Positions 40,401 to 43,267 of a DNA stretch of 64,000 nt are shown one piece after another; positions within the stretch are counted from its first letter, which is position 1; every line of letters starts with the position of its first letter. The notes below the pieces were generated by a model. That model searched no databases. It was not told the DNA's origin and saw nothing but the letters and a program-made list of their open reading frames with translations. This DNA is from Candidatus Woesearchaeota archaeon (lineage in GTDB: Archaea > Nanobdellota > Nanobdellia > Woesearchaeales > WJKL01). The translations under genes were made by a program, and so were the position numbers. The stretch is from the NCBI GenBank assembly GCA_019322435.1, contig JAHWIR010000014.1, positions 74,877 to 138,876 on the forward strand. The letters run 5' to 3'.

Positions 40401-42624
40401 TTCCATCATAATAAGCTGTGCCTGAACCATACTCCCTCCTGCCAATTGCAAAATTACTTGCATCAGTTACAGTTCCTGTAGAATGTATATCAGAAGTACT
40501 AAACTCTCCATTTATATATACTAAAACATGTGTTCCATTATCTACTGCAACAACATATACCCAATCATTAAAAGTATCTGTAACTATTAGTGTTTTAGCT
40601 GAACAACATTGATGAAATACAACCCTATCTGTCTCAACTCCTATTCTATAATTACAAGTTGTTGTTCCACTGCATACTCCTTTTGAAAGAGTAATTCCAA
40701 AATCAGCTGTATCAGGCTTAGCCCACAAAGCAATAGTAAAATCATCTGCAATACTCAAATCAGTGCTGTGAGGAACAGAAATATAGTCATTAGTCCCATC
40801 AAGATCATAAGCTCCTTTGCCGTCATAACCGATTGATGAACTCCATATTGCTCCGTTATTGGCAGTTCCATTCTGCATATATGTTGAGTAATCAGTTGCG
40901 TTCTGGTCCCCATCTGCTTCAAAAGGCATGTTCAATACAGCAATAGAAGTTCCATCTTTTCTCCAGTCAATAATATTCTTAACATCATCTGCATCTGCAT
41001 CAGCTGTATTGTTGGCAGAAACACCTAAATCATTGTCAGTATCAATATTATCAATTCCAGATGTTGAATTAAACAATATTTCAACCTCTGTAGCTGACAA
41101 GACTCTGTCCCAAATAATCAATTCATCTATTGTTCCATCAAAATTATATTCTGTGGAAAATAGTCTGGCTCCAATCCTTGCACCTACACCTGTGCCTGTT
41201 GCTGGAGTATTTGTAAAGGTATATTTTACATTATCAATATATAATGCTCCTGTAGACACCCCATTAAAAGTATATACAAAATGATGCCATTCATTATCAT
41301 TCACTGGCCCGCTTTGATATCCGAGATAAGCACCATTATAAAATCCAGCCCTAAGATAATTGCCGGTTAGACTAACTCCAAATCTGTGTGTGCTTGAGTG
41401 TTGCTGATTGAATATGACACCGCCCGCGCTCACGCCAGGGTCATCTGCCTGGATCCAACCAGATATAGTCATTGGATAATTATAGTTAATCTCACTAATC
41501 ACTGAAGAAAGAGCTACATAATCTCCAGTAGATCCTCCAAAATCATAAGCTTCTCCAACTCTTCCTTCATCTGTTTTATTTACTCCTCCACTCAATGTTC
41601 CATTATTGGCTCCTATTTCATCTACAGCATCAACTTCAAATCTCCATTCAGCAACCAACCCACTGGAAATATTATGGTGTGCTCCTACCCAGGGGGTTGA
41701 ATGTGTTGCAACATCATTATAAGCATAAGCAACGCTTTCTCCAAATTGAAACCTCAAAGTATGCTTGCCAAAATCCAATACCCTGCTCATCGCATAACTA
41801 GTTCCATCGCAATAATAGTCTTCAATAAATACGCTTCCATTAATCCATTGATATTTTGAAATCTTCTCTTTATCTTTATCTTTATATTTACATTTGACTT
41901 CTAAGAATTTTAAATCATGATTTTGATCAACATCACTCCAAGTTGTTCCATTAACAGCAGTTATTGTCAGATTAGCAATTCCAGTTGTATTGAACTCAAC
42001 AGTCCAGTTTCCTCCAACAGTTGGATAAGATTGAACATTAATAACTTGAATATATCCTCCTGCATAAGCAGAAAAAGAATCAACAGAAAAAGAAATAGTT
42101 TTTTCATGTTCAGTAAAAGGAATGTCAGTTGCTTCCCATTCTGAATCGCATTTAAAGTCACCAATGTCAAAATCAGCACATCTTAAAATAACATTTACAG
42201 GCCCGTCTTTTAAAAGAATTATCTCAGCCTCATCAAAGTCATCAATATCTTCAATAGCAAATACCTCTGTGGTTATTTTCTTATTTCCATGTTTCTTGTT
42301 CTCAACAAAATCAATCTTAAATACAATCTCGTCATCAAATTCATCTTCTGCTAAACCATCTATAAGAGCCCTTAGATTGCCCTTCTCATCAAACAAATTA
42401 ATATCATTTTCCCAATATCTCCTAAGCACTTCATGAGTCCATCCTTCTTGAATCAATATACGAATATTTGGGTTATCTCTGCCAGTAAGAGAAGACTCAA
42501 GAACGCAGTAAACACCACATGCTGGAGAGATGGTTAATATCACTGCAGAAAAAAGCACTAGAACACCCAACGTTATCAATAATGTTATATATACTTTTCT
42601 AGTTACTCGTTCATATCTACCCAT
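16456..42624 (-). CDS. giant LamG-repeat surface protein (8722 aa) with beta-helix and VPEF anchor
   Basis: A single uninterrupted frame of 8722 codons, roughly 0.95 MDa. Residues 12-34 are a signal/anchor helix. About 24 LamG/ConA-like jellyroll domains follow, each closing with a DGTIDEVMIFNRSLS-type strand. They are spaced by Ig-like linkers holding NLTVYNQST (12 exact copies) and ACITPNDG. A parallel beta-helix of about 960 residues (2319-3277) divides 7 LamG domains from 17. Three cysteine-bearing domains (NHTTKYGESVWFSVNWTD type) and two other Ig-like domains are interspersed. Residues 8668-8722 are VPEF, a membrane helix and a Lys/Arg tail, like archaeal PEF-CTERM sorting signals. Aspartate-rich loops and N-x-S/T sequons abound. 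It is probably an extracellular, glycosylated adhesin tethered at both ends, or released at one. The RBS AGGGG precedes the ATG by 7 nt. A pilin-like gene is divergent. Confidence 0.92.
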   Translation of the reverse strand: MGRYERVTRKVYITLLITLGVLVLFSAVILTISPACGVYCVLESSLTGRDNPNIRILIQEGWTHEVLRRYWENDINLFDEKGNLRALIDGLAEDEFDDEIVFKIDFVENKKHGNKKITTEVFAIEDIDDFDEAEIILLKDGPVNVILRCADFDIGDFKCDSEWEATDIPFTEHEKTISFSVDSFSAYAGGYIQVINVQSYPTVGGNWTVEFNTTGIANLTITAVNGTTWSDVDQNHDLKFLEVKCKYKDKDKEKISKYQWINGSVFIEDYYCDGTSYAMSRVLDFGKHTLRFQFGESVAYAYNDVATHSTPWVGAHHNISSGLVAEWRFEVDAVDEIGANNGTLSGGVNKTDEGRVGEAYDFGGSTGDYVALSSVISEINYNYPMTISGWIQADDPGVSAGGVIFNQQHSSTHRFGVSLTGNYLRAGFYNGAYLGYQSGPVNDNEWHHFVYTFNGVSTGALYIDNVKYTFTNTPATGTGVGARIGARLFSTEYNFDGTIDELIIWDRVLSATEVEILFNSTSGIDNIDTDNDLGVSANNTADADADDVKNIIDWRKDGTSIAVLNMPFEADGDQNATDYSTYMQNGTANNGAIWSSSIGYDGKGAYDLDGTNDYISVPHSTDLSIADDFTIALWAKPDTADFGITLSKGVCSGTTTCNYRIGVETDRVVFHQCCSAKTLIVTDTFNDWVYVVAVDNGTHVLVYINGEFSTSDIHSTGTVTDASNFAIGRREYGSGTAYYDGKVDEVMIFNRALSAEQIKALYENQTQTIMAEETTPGENWTACLTPNDGTSDGTEKCSNILNVFAPLANQPPTQGIPILNATSVNNLTTDNLTVYNQSTSDPEGDPVKNIINWYVNDSSITVLNMPMEGGAIAEGNTKVKDYSPYGNNGTVTNALYSSTGGYDSKGAYSFDGTDDYIDIPNQDLSAYWTVSLWAKVTDAATRMVFGNGADADDFFYLDHGTRARFENSDGVNVDWVADTDFNNKWRHIVLVADATGVELYLDGNSQTRKAITPTIQFYHIGTGYNVNTYDFQGIIDEVQIFNRSLSAEQVKALFNNRTDLIVGNETVIGDVWKACITPNDGTQDGDENCSNNLTVLGPLANQPPTQGIPILNSSYGNNGTKENLTVYNQSTNDPDGDPVKNIINWYKDDTSLTLLNMPFEGGSNFTYTKDYSGNGYDGTVNGYPAWGPSIGYDGFGAYEFDGSNDWINLGNYFTQNIATGDFSISAWIKTSIDQGYMGIIVERSSSYGTGGKGFSLNVKSGNMESGIGDGNAGDFVNIDSGKNVSDGNWHHIAVTWDRDGNMTQYVDGVEEGTNDISSVNGDLSQSTHYGKIGAFEPTNNFFNGTIDEVMIFKRVLSPEQILALNNSRTDLIVSQETAIGDNWSACLTPNDGYQDGDENCSNNLTILNIIPTQGIPILNSTFGTNYTNENLTVYNQSTYDADSDSVKNIINWYRNGTSITMLNMPFEGGSKNGNSTGYPNAAKDYSGLGNNGTLYNAIWNSMGGYDSKGAYVFDGSGDYMTISNNLYSDKVYTTGTMRVYLDSYPSGNVGLINAWAAEDQMGYDITSSGHLQFWINGGKRAEYTTPVGTGKWIYLAWVTDGTKARIYKDGVEVASGDWSNAFTTSSQPLYSFRRSDSASYLTGKLDELRIYNEALSPEQIEALFKNRTDMVISNETSTGDVWQACITPNDGIQDGATNCSNNLTVLPLANQPPTQGIPILNATSINNLTTDNLTVYNQSTYDIEGDPVKNIIDWMVDGSTIFLTLAPFEGGSNDSWTRDYSDSLGYNLTAHATWGESFGYDGKGAYSFDGTEYIYLDSTGDTSPVYDASFTQRTVAMWFNSSTVAGTTYRMLFEEGGTSNGMNIYIYNGRIYAGAWNSIGWAGDWPNVATTANEWHFVAVVFDGANREIGIYYDGSWTTITDAQADEVPAATGDDAIGRTEDSTKSHGGTRSSTGDYFNGRIDEFMAFDRSLTVEQLDALYANRTDLIVSNETSVGDNWSACITPNDGRDDGDENCSNTLIVLETPNDPPTQGIPILNSTFGTNYTAENLTVYNQSTYDADSDPVKNIINWYAGGVSLTALNMPMEGGTLAEGDTKVKDYSPYGNNGTVTGATYNSTGGYDSKGAYEFDGTDDYIDIPNQDLSANWSVSLWAKVTDTATRMVFGNRADADDFFYLLHGTRARFENSAGTNVEWTSDTDFNNRWRHIVLVADDTGVELYLDGNSQTRKAITPTIQFYEIGTGYNDNTYDFLGTIDEVQIFNRSLSAEQVKALFTNRTDLIVSQETSAGDVWKACITPNDGNQDGDENCSNNLTISLPVAGNCTCINCTDCLLKLADPAYGCDTVKLITDITTTSDCITANGVGLSDKIFDCQDHYIDGSYANAVGIRISNLDNFTVSNCVVKKFYNGILLNNTNNDTIINNTVIDNNISGIHLLDSDNIDILNNFVSNNGRGIYINNSIYGDYEYNNFSNNNKLATDYNVYAANASHSNFKHNFWDIGDYYNFYSSSTDIGSINLTFYNNTFVDETGIYIRGGGGGHNITGNNFIDDCRYGMHLLCNVDDSIIDSNTFEVTTRGIWIDTTDSCSEPSNLTIVSNEMNFSGANTYGIFIFADDTSISNNVFYGMTIGIDSVYSSTQFLYGLDNSIIHNNTFVGCSAAMKIEEADDTNITNNYIINSTSYGIYFGEPGAQCNNVYVFNNTLTDNARGMDLEDIENSNFVDNTVTGSDIGIYLFDSSSGAIYSPANNNFTGNHLYNNTDWSFLDQSYCTNYADETNLGGYDGKPIFHRNTAAGSTSLQNVDNYSLVILCNSDNSTIKNVTIYNADLKSDGIYLSHTEHTVIENCNVSNANYGVYMRKGSNETIQNNILKNLANAGVSYSKSGSSYKGLIGSNTVTNSGNIGIYVTGINTPQNITIENNIISHTVGHGIALGAMGYCDVINNSIYNSSNNGINCGTPDHHNIIENKINYTTGWGIYAEQSQYSIVSNNELYNVAGGGIRLSLDSNASNNIIYNVSSSTGDGIYAGARVNITNNILTYIGRDGIYFSSLSQAVNNTLEYIGDDGIYADGDFNLIHNNIIESVVDNAIVVYDDDYANKCNVTYNNIYNTTDVGIYLSDARSNNVVGNLINKTGDIAIYSTGENYNTISDNELYDSNRGIYFYNSDGNTVTGNKITNSSSWGILINSGGNNNHLYNNWLDNTLNANDAGPNNKWNTTYQAGTSIVGGPYIGGNYWSNYNGVDNGAGAYPHNISGDYIGDTQIPYNNLGNMTNGDYLPLIFYYGPDTTSPTWGDNQSNHTTKYGESVWFSVNWTDDTGVSHSIFSWNGTSCGAMQNVSTADAGGAISYVHNTTQTVSCTRGQTVCYKFYANDTSNNWNETDLWCFDVENSAPTQGIPILNSTDAPYNRTVGNLTVYNQSTNDVDGDIVKNIINWYRNGSLIIEFNMPMEANLTAEAGTKVRDYALGNNGTNNGAVWSSTGGYDSKGAYEFDGSSSFINFSLVDCVDVTKPMTIMGWIKADNPGDSTVETILHHQKASNNRFAVSQLSNILRAGFYTGSWVGLASGNLTDSNWHHFAYSFDGSSVGTMYIDGIKWDGEDGVSTSNNVGARIGSRLDNARFFNGSVDEVMIFNRTLSDEQIKAIYQNRTDLIVSQELTSGDVWQACITVNDEHQDGDTNCSNNLTINANQPPATETPILNATSIYNATTDNLTVYNQSTSDFEGDSVTNRINWLLYGRSYPTIPLGVSYSNLVLRMPFENFTQASDAYRDYTIYGNNGTVTNAVWQAAGGYDGYGAYSFDQVTDYIQIPDHSSLDITDAITVSAWVVMDDAGTDISPNQYIVTKTFNTDISYELLLGNYAPDKVVFMINNGSGNYAATKLLSEFSSTEWYHLVGVYDGSKVILYVNGVDVNSTPCTGTITTNNNPVRIGGRGDNTRWFDGKVDEVMIFDYALSPAEVIELYNQSTDVLISDETEVGDNWSACITPNDGLDDGATNCSATLTILEGADLIAPVWTDNNSNHTTKYGDNVWFSVNWTDETGLSHSIFSWNGTSCGAMQNISTADAGGALSYIHNTTQTVSCTGGQTVCWKFYANDTSNNWNETDLWCFEVENTVPTQGIPILNSSLGTNTTDENLTVYNQSTYDADGDPVVNKIDWYKNERSYPPTPSGADYSSIVVKMPFENYTQASDTYKDYSSYGNDGTEVGGVTWNATGGYDGYGAYEFDGSSKWINISDKPEFDFTDEMTASFWFKTVTQQNGIGMVVRTLDSVTTNYIFKSEIATNSGTLYFCVRQSGAARCASNVTGINGFYSDGNWRHFTGVFDRNAGDGYRIKLYIDGVLRGQTASVDSALDSGTYSITIGKKGTSYFNGTLDDVMIFDQALSASEVLGLYDGREADKIYSDETETDDVWKACITPNDGYGDGDENCSNTLTVLEGADLIAPKWTDNQSNHTTKYGESVWFSVNWTDDVGVDTSIFSWNGTSCGAMQNVSTAAAGGALSYLHNTTQTVSCTRGQDVCWKFYANDTSNNWNETDLWCFEVENTIPTHTQPILNSTYGTNYTTENLTVYNQSTNDIDGDLVKNIINWYHNGESITVLNMPFENNGSDAGTNDYSGAGNDGTETGNVIWNATAGYDNWGAYEFDGLNGYVYSPQVNNFSDISVTMSAWYYFNDVSNFQNSSPYYFYGGAPAGYVRAKWDINELGSLTYNGSDFADSQVAMSPNLQNNRWYHIVTIHNFTNNQLVYSAYVDGKFIGSDTDPINSENIVNYRLNIGYSLSGVTGLHFYGTIDEVMVFNRALTPEQITALYENQTQTIVLEETTKGENWSACITPNDRYGDGAENCSNNISILNALPTHSNPWAGAHNADTDGLVGEWRFEVDAVDETNVNNGTVTGAVKTDEGRVGEAYDFDGNDYIKKSEANWQSSDSQGTITAWIYLNDVTSAKTIFSSSDEGTNSYHFIFSVWADNLQISQYNNVPLHRVRSTNVLSANQWYHVALVSNGTNYTLYVDGAVEPLWLIDGVNDGDWFADTDNRDNFVIGAHIRNAEEYFFNGTIDEVVVWNRSLTAAEIKELYNSSAGIYSIYPENDLGASANNTEDTDGDSIKNIINWYRNGESITTLNMPMEGGTLAEGDTKVKDYSSHGNNGTVTSATYISTGGYDGFGAYEFDGLDDYIDIGDRSSLAEIDSVTYSLWIKPNSVSIASNVISNYIDATHSFQVIFDTQLHGVVIQLENGTADLREEDYNTSTGDWKHVAFTFDRAESIIKLYVNGERVGIGPFSTHMMGEPSSGHFQIGRRGGSNDYYYNGSIDEVMIFNRSLSAEQIKALYENQTQTIMAEETNLNENWYACITPHDTDPDGIEKCSEEFRILDNVAPVITLITPSNNTLNTTTHTIIFIYNVSEDNAVDNCSLILNGVINQTNTTIVNNAYNNFTVFLLDGQYNWSVNCTDNTTDHNQGESLVYNLTVTVNDPPIQGIPILNSTTGKNYTTDNLTVYNQSTYDPENNPVRNIINWYMNGTSITVLNMPFEANLTAELGTKVRDYSPYGNNGTVTGAIWNTSGYDGKGAFVFDGASDYISVGNIVKYNYTICSWIYNSAPGTLHALYSFKTIGSYGAPFVYIFNAGQIDVYMSATSYARSASTTIANNKWAHLCIIPSENATDTKIYVNGVDDTGSSTNALGLAISGFYVGVNHTTTSWNGTVDEVMVFNRTLSPEQIKALYENRTDLIVSQETSVGDVWQACITANDGYQDGQYNCSNNLTINNNEAPTQSNPWIGAHTDLHTSKVGEWRFEVDAIDETGVNDATAVINAVKTDEGRVGEAYEFPGSYSAIDLPDFDMNDTDWTFSSWAKFKSFSPSSPCLFGATNSISRSGFMIYTEVDKLSTRLTNITDYQTHNQAYTSNLDTDTWYHFAVSYNKETKLISYYLDGQNIGTDTFTLNGYVPNSDAAKRIGASNWNGASYWVDGTIDEAILWKRTLSALEIADLYNSSAGIDKVYTDMDLGTSANNTNDTYNDDIKNIINWYKNGTSITVLNMPMEGGTLAEVNTKVKDYSSYGNNGTVTGATYSSIGGYDSWGAYEFDGNDKITIADDSSLNFETNDFSFSAWVYTRDYNDYYTIVSKRTSGSIGWRIYINQVDGAVILSTHDGVALANIGADSVILNKWNHIAVTRSGATGIIYVNGNPTAGTTKSGNLSSPNPLYLGVFNTIQYFNGTIDEAMIFNSALTAEQVQALYENQTQTIVYQETLKGENWSSCITPHDGVQDGAENCSDNVTILNYIPTHDTPILNASSAKNYTTDNLTVYNQSTLDLDGDDVKNIINWYMNETSITVLNMPFEKNSSDADMSASTKDYSGYGNHGTVTLNGTAQWNASGGYDGWGAYEFDGDGDYIQTADLSLDNLSLSFWFNANVISDVWIINKYASTSDAWGVRFLAGNLRIYDDIDNAGQQPCPVAVSADTWYHVVAQLVLNSSGNGYENRLYLDGSPVDCSGYNSTASWSSYGGNLYIGSRRSTGTYFNGTIDEVMVFNRTLSPEQILALYQNRTDLIVSQETIEGDVWKACITPNDNDPDGIEKCSNNQTINTNYAPTQSKPWIGAHTDIDTGKVLEWRFEVDAVDETGVNNGTLYDNPVPTDEGRVGKAYEFDGIDDEIKATYDDSLNLSKNYTVSVWAKFNTLPAGTHRLIGQDGSTTQSDVWINIYGQELYLYACEGGPSVATINSPFSVDTWYHIVVTVDRSIDSMVGYINGDSIGSGSGLGVCGNNKRLTVNSDAWPVNGTIDEVIVWNRSLSATEIEELYNSSTGINNVYTDHDLGTSANNTDDIYDDEIKNIINWYKDGTSITVLNMPFEGGSNSTYTKDYTPYGNDGTVTSATWNSAGGYDAWGAYEFDGNDDFINVSSLIADSPVTLSVWAKVEQGNDCSALDTIFSDDISTQNGFCIRTAGCTTFTFKGDSDLDAAGVVVTPAGFNAYLWNHYVGVSNSTGLYLYLNGELIGNRTVSNGAVLMNITGGAEVGHAKGHAGRYFNGSIDEMMVFDMALTSEQVKALYENQTQTIMLEETRIGDNWSACITPNDRTQDGIENCTDNVTILNRIPTHSNPWIGAHNIETDGLVADWRFEVDAVDETGVNNGTVLGAVKTDEGRVGEAYVFDGNSERINCGTGFQSLKNVTVSVWFKSAEVTADSWILDYTIGSTLDSWGLYLPSNQLILYDDIDDASSSLYSTAIDSDRWYHAVAVMENLENKLYLDGQLIGSGSYSSDDWSSFAGTLYIGSRFGGVENFNGTIDEVVVWNRALSADEIEILYNYSAGIDNVYINHDLGTSANNTYDGDDHDVKNIINWYKDGTSITGLNMPMEANLTAESGTKVRDYSGYGNNGTVTGATWNPTGGYDGWGAYEFDGTGDAGNDNRIALSSAYFGTFVNNWTFSTWIKPYATSVTVTGRIFYGIGESNLWWDSTTGQLRWQIGGFSQAASNSVAPSGSWNHIALVIQRYNSSRVNYTYYINGVKGVVRLSTVNLTSTAVQLSLGDHQAIDRPFNGSIDDVMIFDRALSAEQILALYENQTQTIMHQETLKEEDWSACITPNDGYDDGIERCSNNISLLNKPPTHDYPILNSTSGKNYTTDNLTVYNQSTYDPEDDSVKNIINWYVNETSITVLNMPFENNGSDTGTNDYSPYNNDGTENGGVIWNASGGYDSWGAYEFDKSDMDIRIPDSSELKLATNDYTVSAWIKTGDNTSGVFAAKYSPWQFAVSSSKAKVFVWQGATKINWQSSTTSVDDNKWHHVVWSIDRDVNSTIYVDGVQESTLDVSAMDGEDWSANQHVCIGARDIAVVTSFNGTVDEVMIFNRSLSAEQVKALYENRTDLVVSQETVIGDVWKACITPNDNDPDGDEKCSNNLTIISSNPIVTLVSPENGSTEVLSPVIFTYYVADYEGIANCTLYINGTVNQTDITITANAENTFTSLLGDGYYNWTVTCIDNTSYANQGSSDTWFFTFDLNDAPTQSTPYIGGHNRMSGDLRSEWRFELYAEDRAAGNDGTVSGAVWTDAGRVGKGYEFDGVDDYISGEDKLFSNYSFTFSAWIKTSQSGFQEIFSIVDRSATNVFTDIRIDAGGFAYACAKNPITICATSTTTVNDGKWHHIVGVFNESYREIFVDGVSEGTNTSTVAYNSLIDGWDIGRVGDATPSGYFNGSIDEVVVWDTAFSAAEVGELYNSTKGVYPHVVVGQDLGCSANNTYDADNNIIKHITNWYVNDTSITKVNMPFENNGSNAGTKDYSGYGNDATEFNGITWSSTAGYDGWGAYEFDGVNDYLKIDNDASLNFTEITIEAWIYPRDTTDPKPIVQKGGTSVTNQTFAFKVHGSYLEVIFSGVYNDWLWSNIGGITENAWNHVAVTYDGNDTTFYINGEKDKVHSGYAGPMYNGDHDLFIGTSAIGGGYFNGTIDELRIYDRALTLGQIKALYQNKTQFMYGYELAAGDNWSCNLTPNDGIVDGVSLNSTIVTINYTTCWNILKPAWEDAMELYDMWGNIVECTVCTRGLQVRRSGPYTYDGPILQFAINSNAPPGWIDLHSGPSPLGLATVQYGVWWRVFVEDLLDANLDLADAGRIVLDAGWRNGIGVNFNADDINDINNDEPDDPDVKLWTHQDCVNGVYLSIDTGEGADCVYVDGNYELTFTGFEDETEDTRQGILAAVFTYKHGEENFLVPEFSLIGAIISVITIVIAGNFIIKRHKKRMKKKASKKEKKEKIPKKTIQRSKKK
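17350..32340 (-). repeat. second LamG/Ig block of the giant protein (about 17 LamG domains)
   Basis: Residues about 3428-8425. LamG units recur roughly every 700-900 bp. Two unit types alternate: one opens with WIGAH...GEWRFEVDAVDETG and closes with an ALYNSS-like linker leading to DLGTSANNT; the other opens with LNMPFE...DYSGYGNNGTV and closes with ALYENQTQTI or ALYENRTDLI. Borders are approximate, drawn from conserved strands. Sequence drift between units shows most duplications are old. Confidence 0.8.
32800..35680 (-). other. parallel beta-helix (NosD/PbH1-like) domain inside the giant protein
   Basis: Residues about 2319-3277. It opens with a cysteine-rich cap (CTCINCTDC, GCD, DC) and continues with dozens of short rungs of the IxNNxxxxNxxGIYL type, such as NNTVIDNNISGIHLLDS and NNVFYGMTIGID. 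It ends in WSNYNGVDNGAG...PYN, typical of NosD/PbH1 repeat proteins. Such right-handed helices bind or cleave polysaccharides or act as stalks; no catalytic residues can be picked out by eye. Confidence 0.8.
35810..41680 (-). repeat. first LamG/Ig block of the giant protein (7 LamG domains)
   Basis: Residues about 315-2271. It holds seven LamG jellyrolls with intervening Ig-like segments. The third (about 39460-39930) and seventh (about 35810-36280) are close to 87 percent identical over their 160-residue core (IDIPNQDLSA, RMVFGN, FFYL.HGTRARFENS, QTRKAITPTIQFY). They are much closer to each other than to the other units, so this duplication is recent. Confidence 0.8.
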
Positions 42625-42768
42625 CTAAACCCCTTTTACTATCTACTCTTTTTTAATATTAAACCTAACACCCGAGATTTGTTTGGTTTATATAAAATTG
42701 AAACTAATCATATATAAATATTTCTGTGCTTGCCTATATATATGCACCTAATATTCATAACCACAACA

Positions 42769-42777
42769 TTTAAATAG
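42769..42777 (+). promoter_or_regulatory. TATA box of the pilin-like gene at 42800
   Basis: TTTAAATAG lies 23-31 bp upstream of the ATG at 42800, which supports a leaderless transcript and the shorter start choice. The divergent giant gene has TATA-like ATTTATATAT and TTTATATAAA boxes on the other strand at about 42685-42725. Confidence 0.5.
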
Positions 42778-42799
42778 AAAATTGCAGATATCAGTCATT

Positions 42800-43267
42800 A
42801 TGAACAAGCGAGGTGTTTCTCCATTGATTGCAACAATCCTTCTACTTATCTTTGCAATCGGTTTAGGGGTTATTGTCATGAACTGGGGCCGCGCACAGGT
42901 TGAAGCAGCTGCAAAATGCGCAATTGACACTGGAATGAATATTGTTGAACTCAACAACATCCCTGAAATCTGCTATGCTGGAACAGGAGCAAACGGCTAT
43001 ATACACTTCATTGTTGAGAACGGCCCGTCAATTGACATCAATGCATTGCAATTAAGAGTCATCGGAGCAAAAAAAGTCTATAACACTGAGATCAAAGAAC
43101 CTATCCCAAAAGGATTTTCTCTTATGAAAGATATGTCTTATAATTTCAATGAGTTTGGAAAGATACGACAATTAAAAATAACTCCAAAGATATTATTGTA
43201 TCCTAATGAAGACCCGATTCTCTGTCCAGAACAAGCAATTGTCATTGGAGAGATCAGGAGTTGCTAA
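42800..43267 (+). CDS. archaeal type IV pilin-like protein
   Basis: From the ATG at 42800-42802 the product is 155 aa. It begins MNKRGVSPLIATILLLIFAIG, the signature of the archaeal type IV pilin N-terminal domain (DUF1628/PF07790): a short basic leader, a prepilin peptidase site after KRG, and a hydrophobic helix at about 6-28 that builds the pilus core. Two cysteine pairs in the head may form disulfides. The frame opens earlier at a TTG (42782), but the TATA box fits the ATG. It is divergent from the giant LamG gene. Its stop overlaps the next start (TAATG). Confidence 0.85.
   Translation: MNKRGVSPLIATILLLIFAIGLGVIVMNWGRAQVEAAAKCAIDTGMNIVELNNIPEICYAGTGANGYIHFIVENGPSIDINALQLRVIGAKKVYNTEIKEPIPKGFSLMKDMSYNFNEFGKIRQLKITPKILLYPNEDPILCPEQAIVIGEIRSC

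Noticed and set aside
17862..42436. Many open frames on the opposite strand and in other frames of the giant gene
   Set aside because: They are shadows of repetitive coding sequence, show no domains, and lack ribosome-binding sites or TATA boxes.
16456..42624. CRISPR array or mobile repeat array
   Set aside because: The repeats are in-frame protein domains at 700-900 bp spacing, diverged at the DNA level, with no cas genes.
42782..42799. TTG start for the pilin-like protein
   Set aside because: The TATA box at 42769-42777 is too close to it, and the class III leader should be short (MNKRG).
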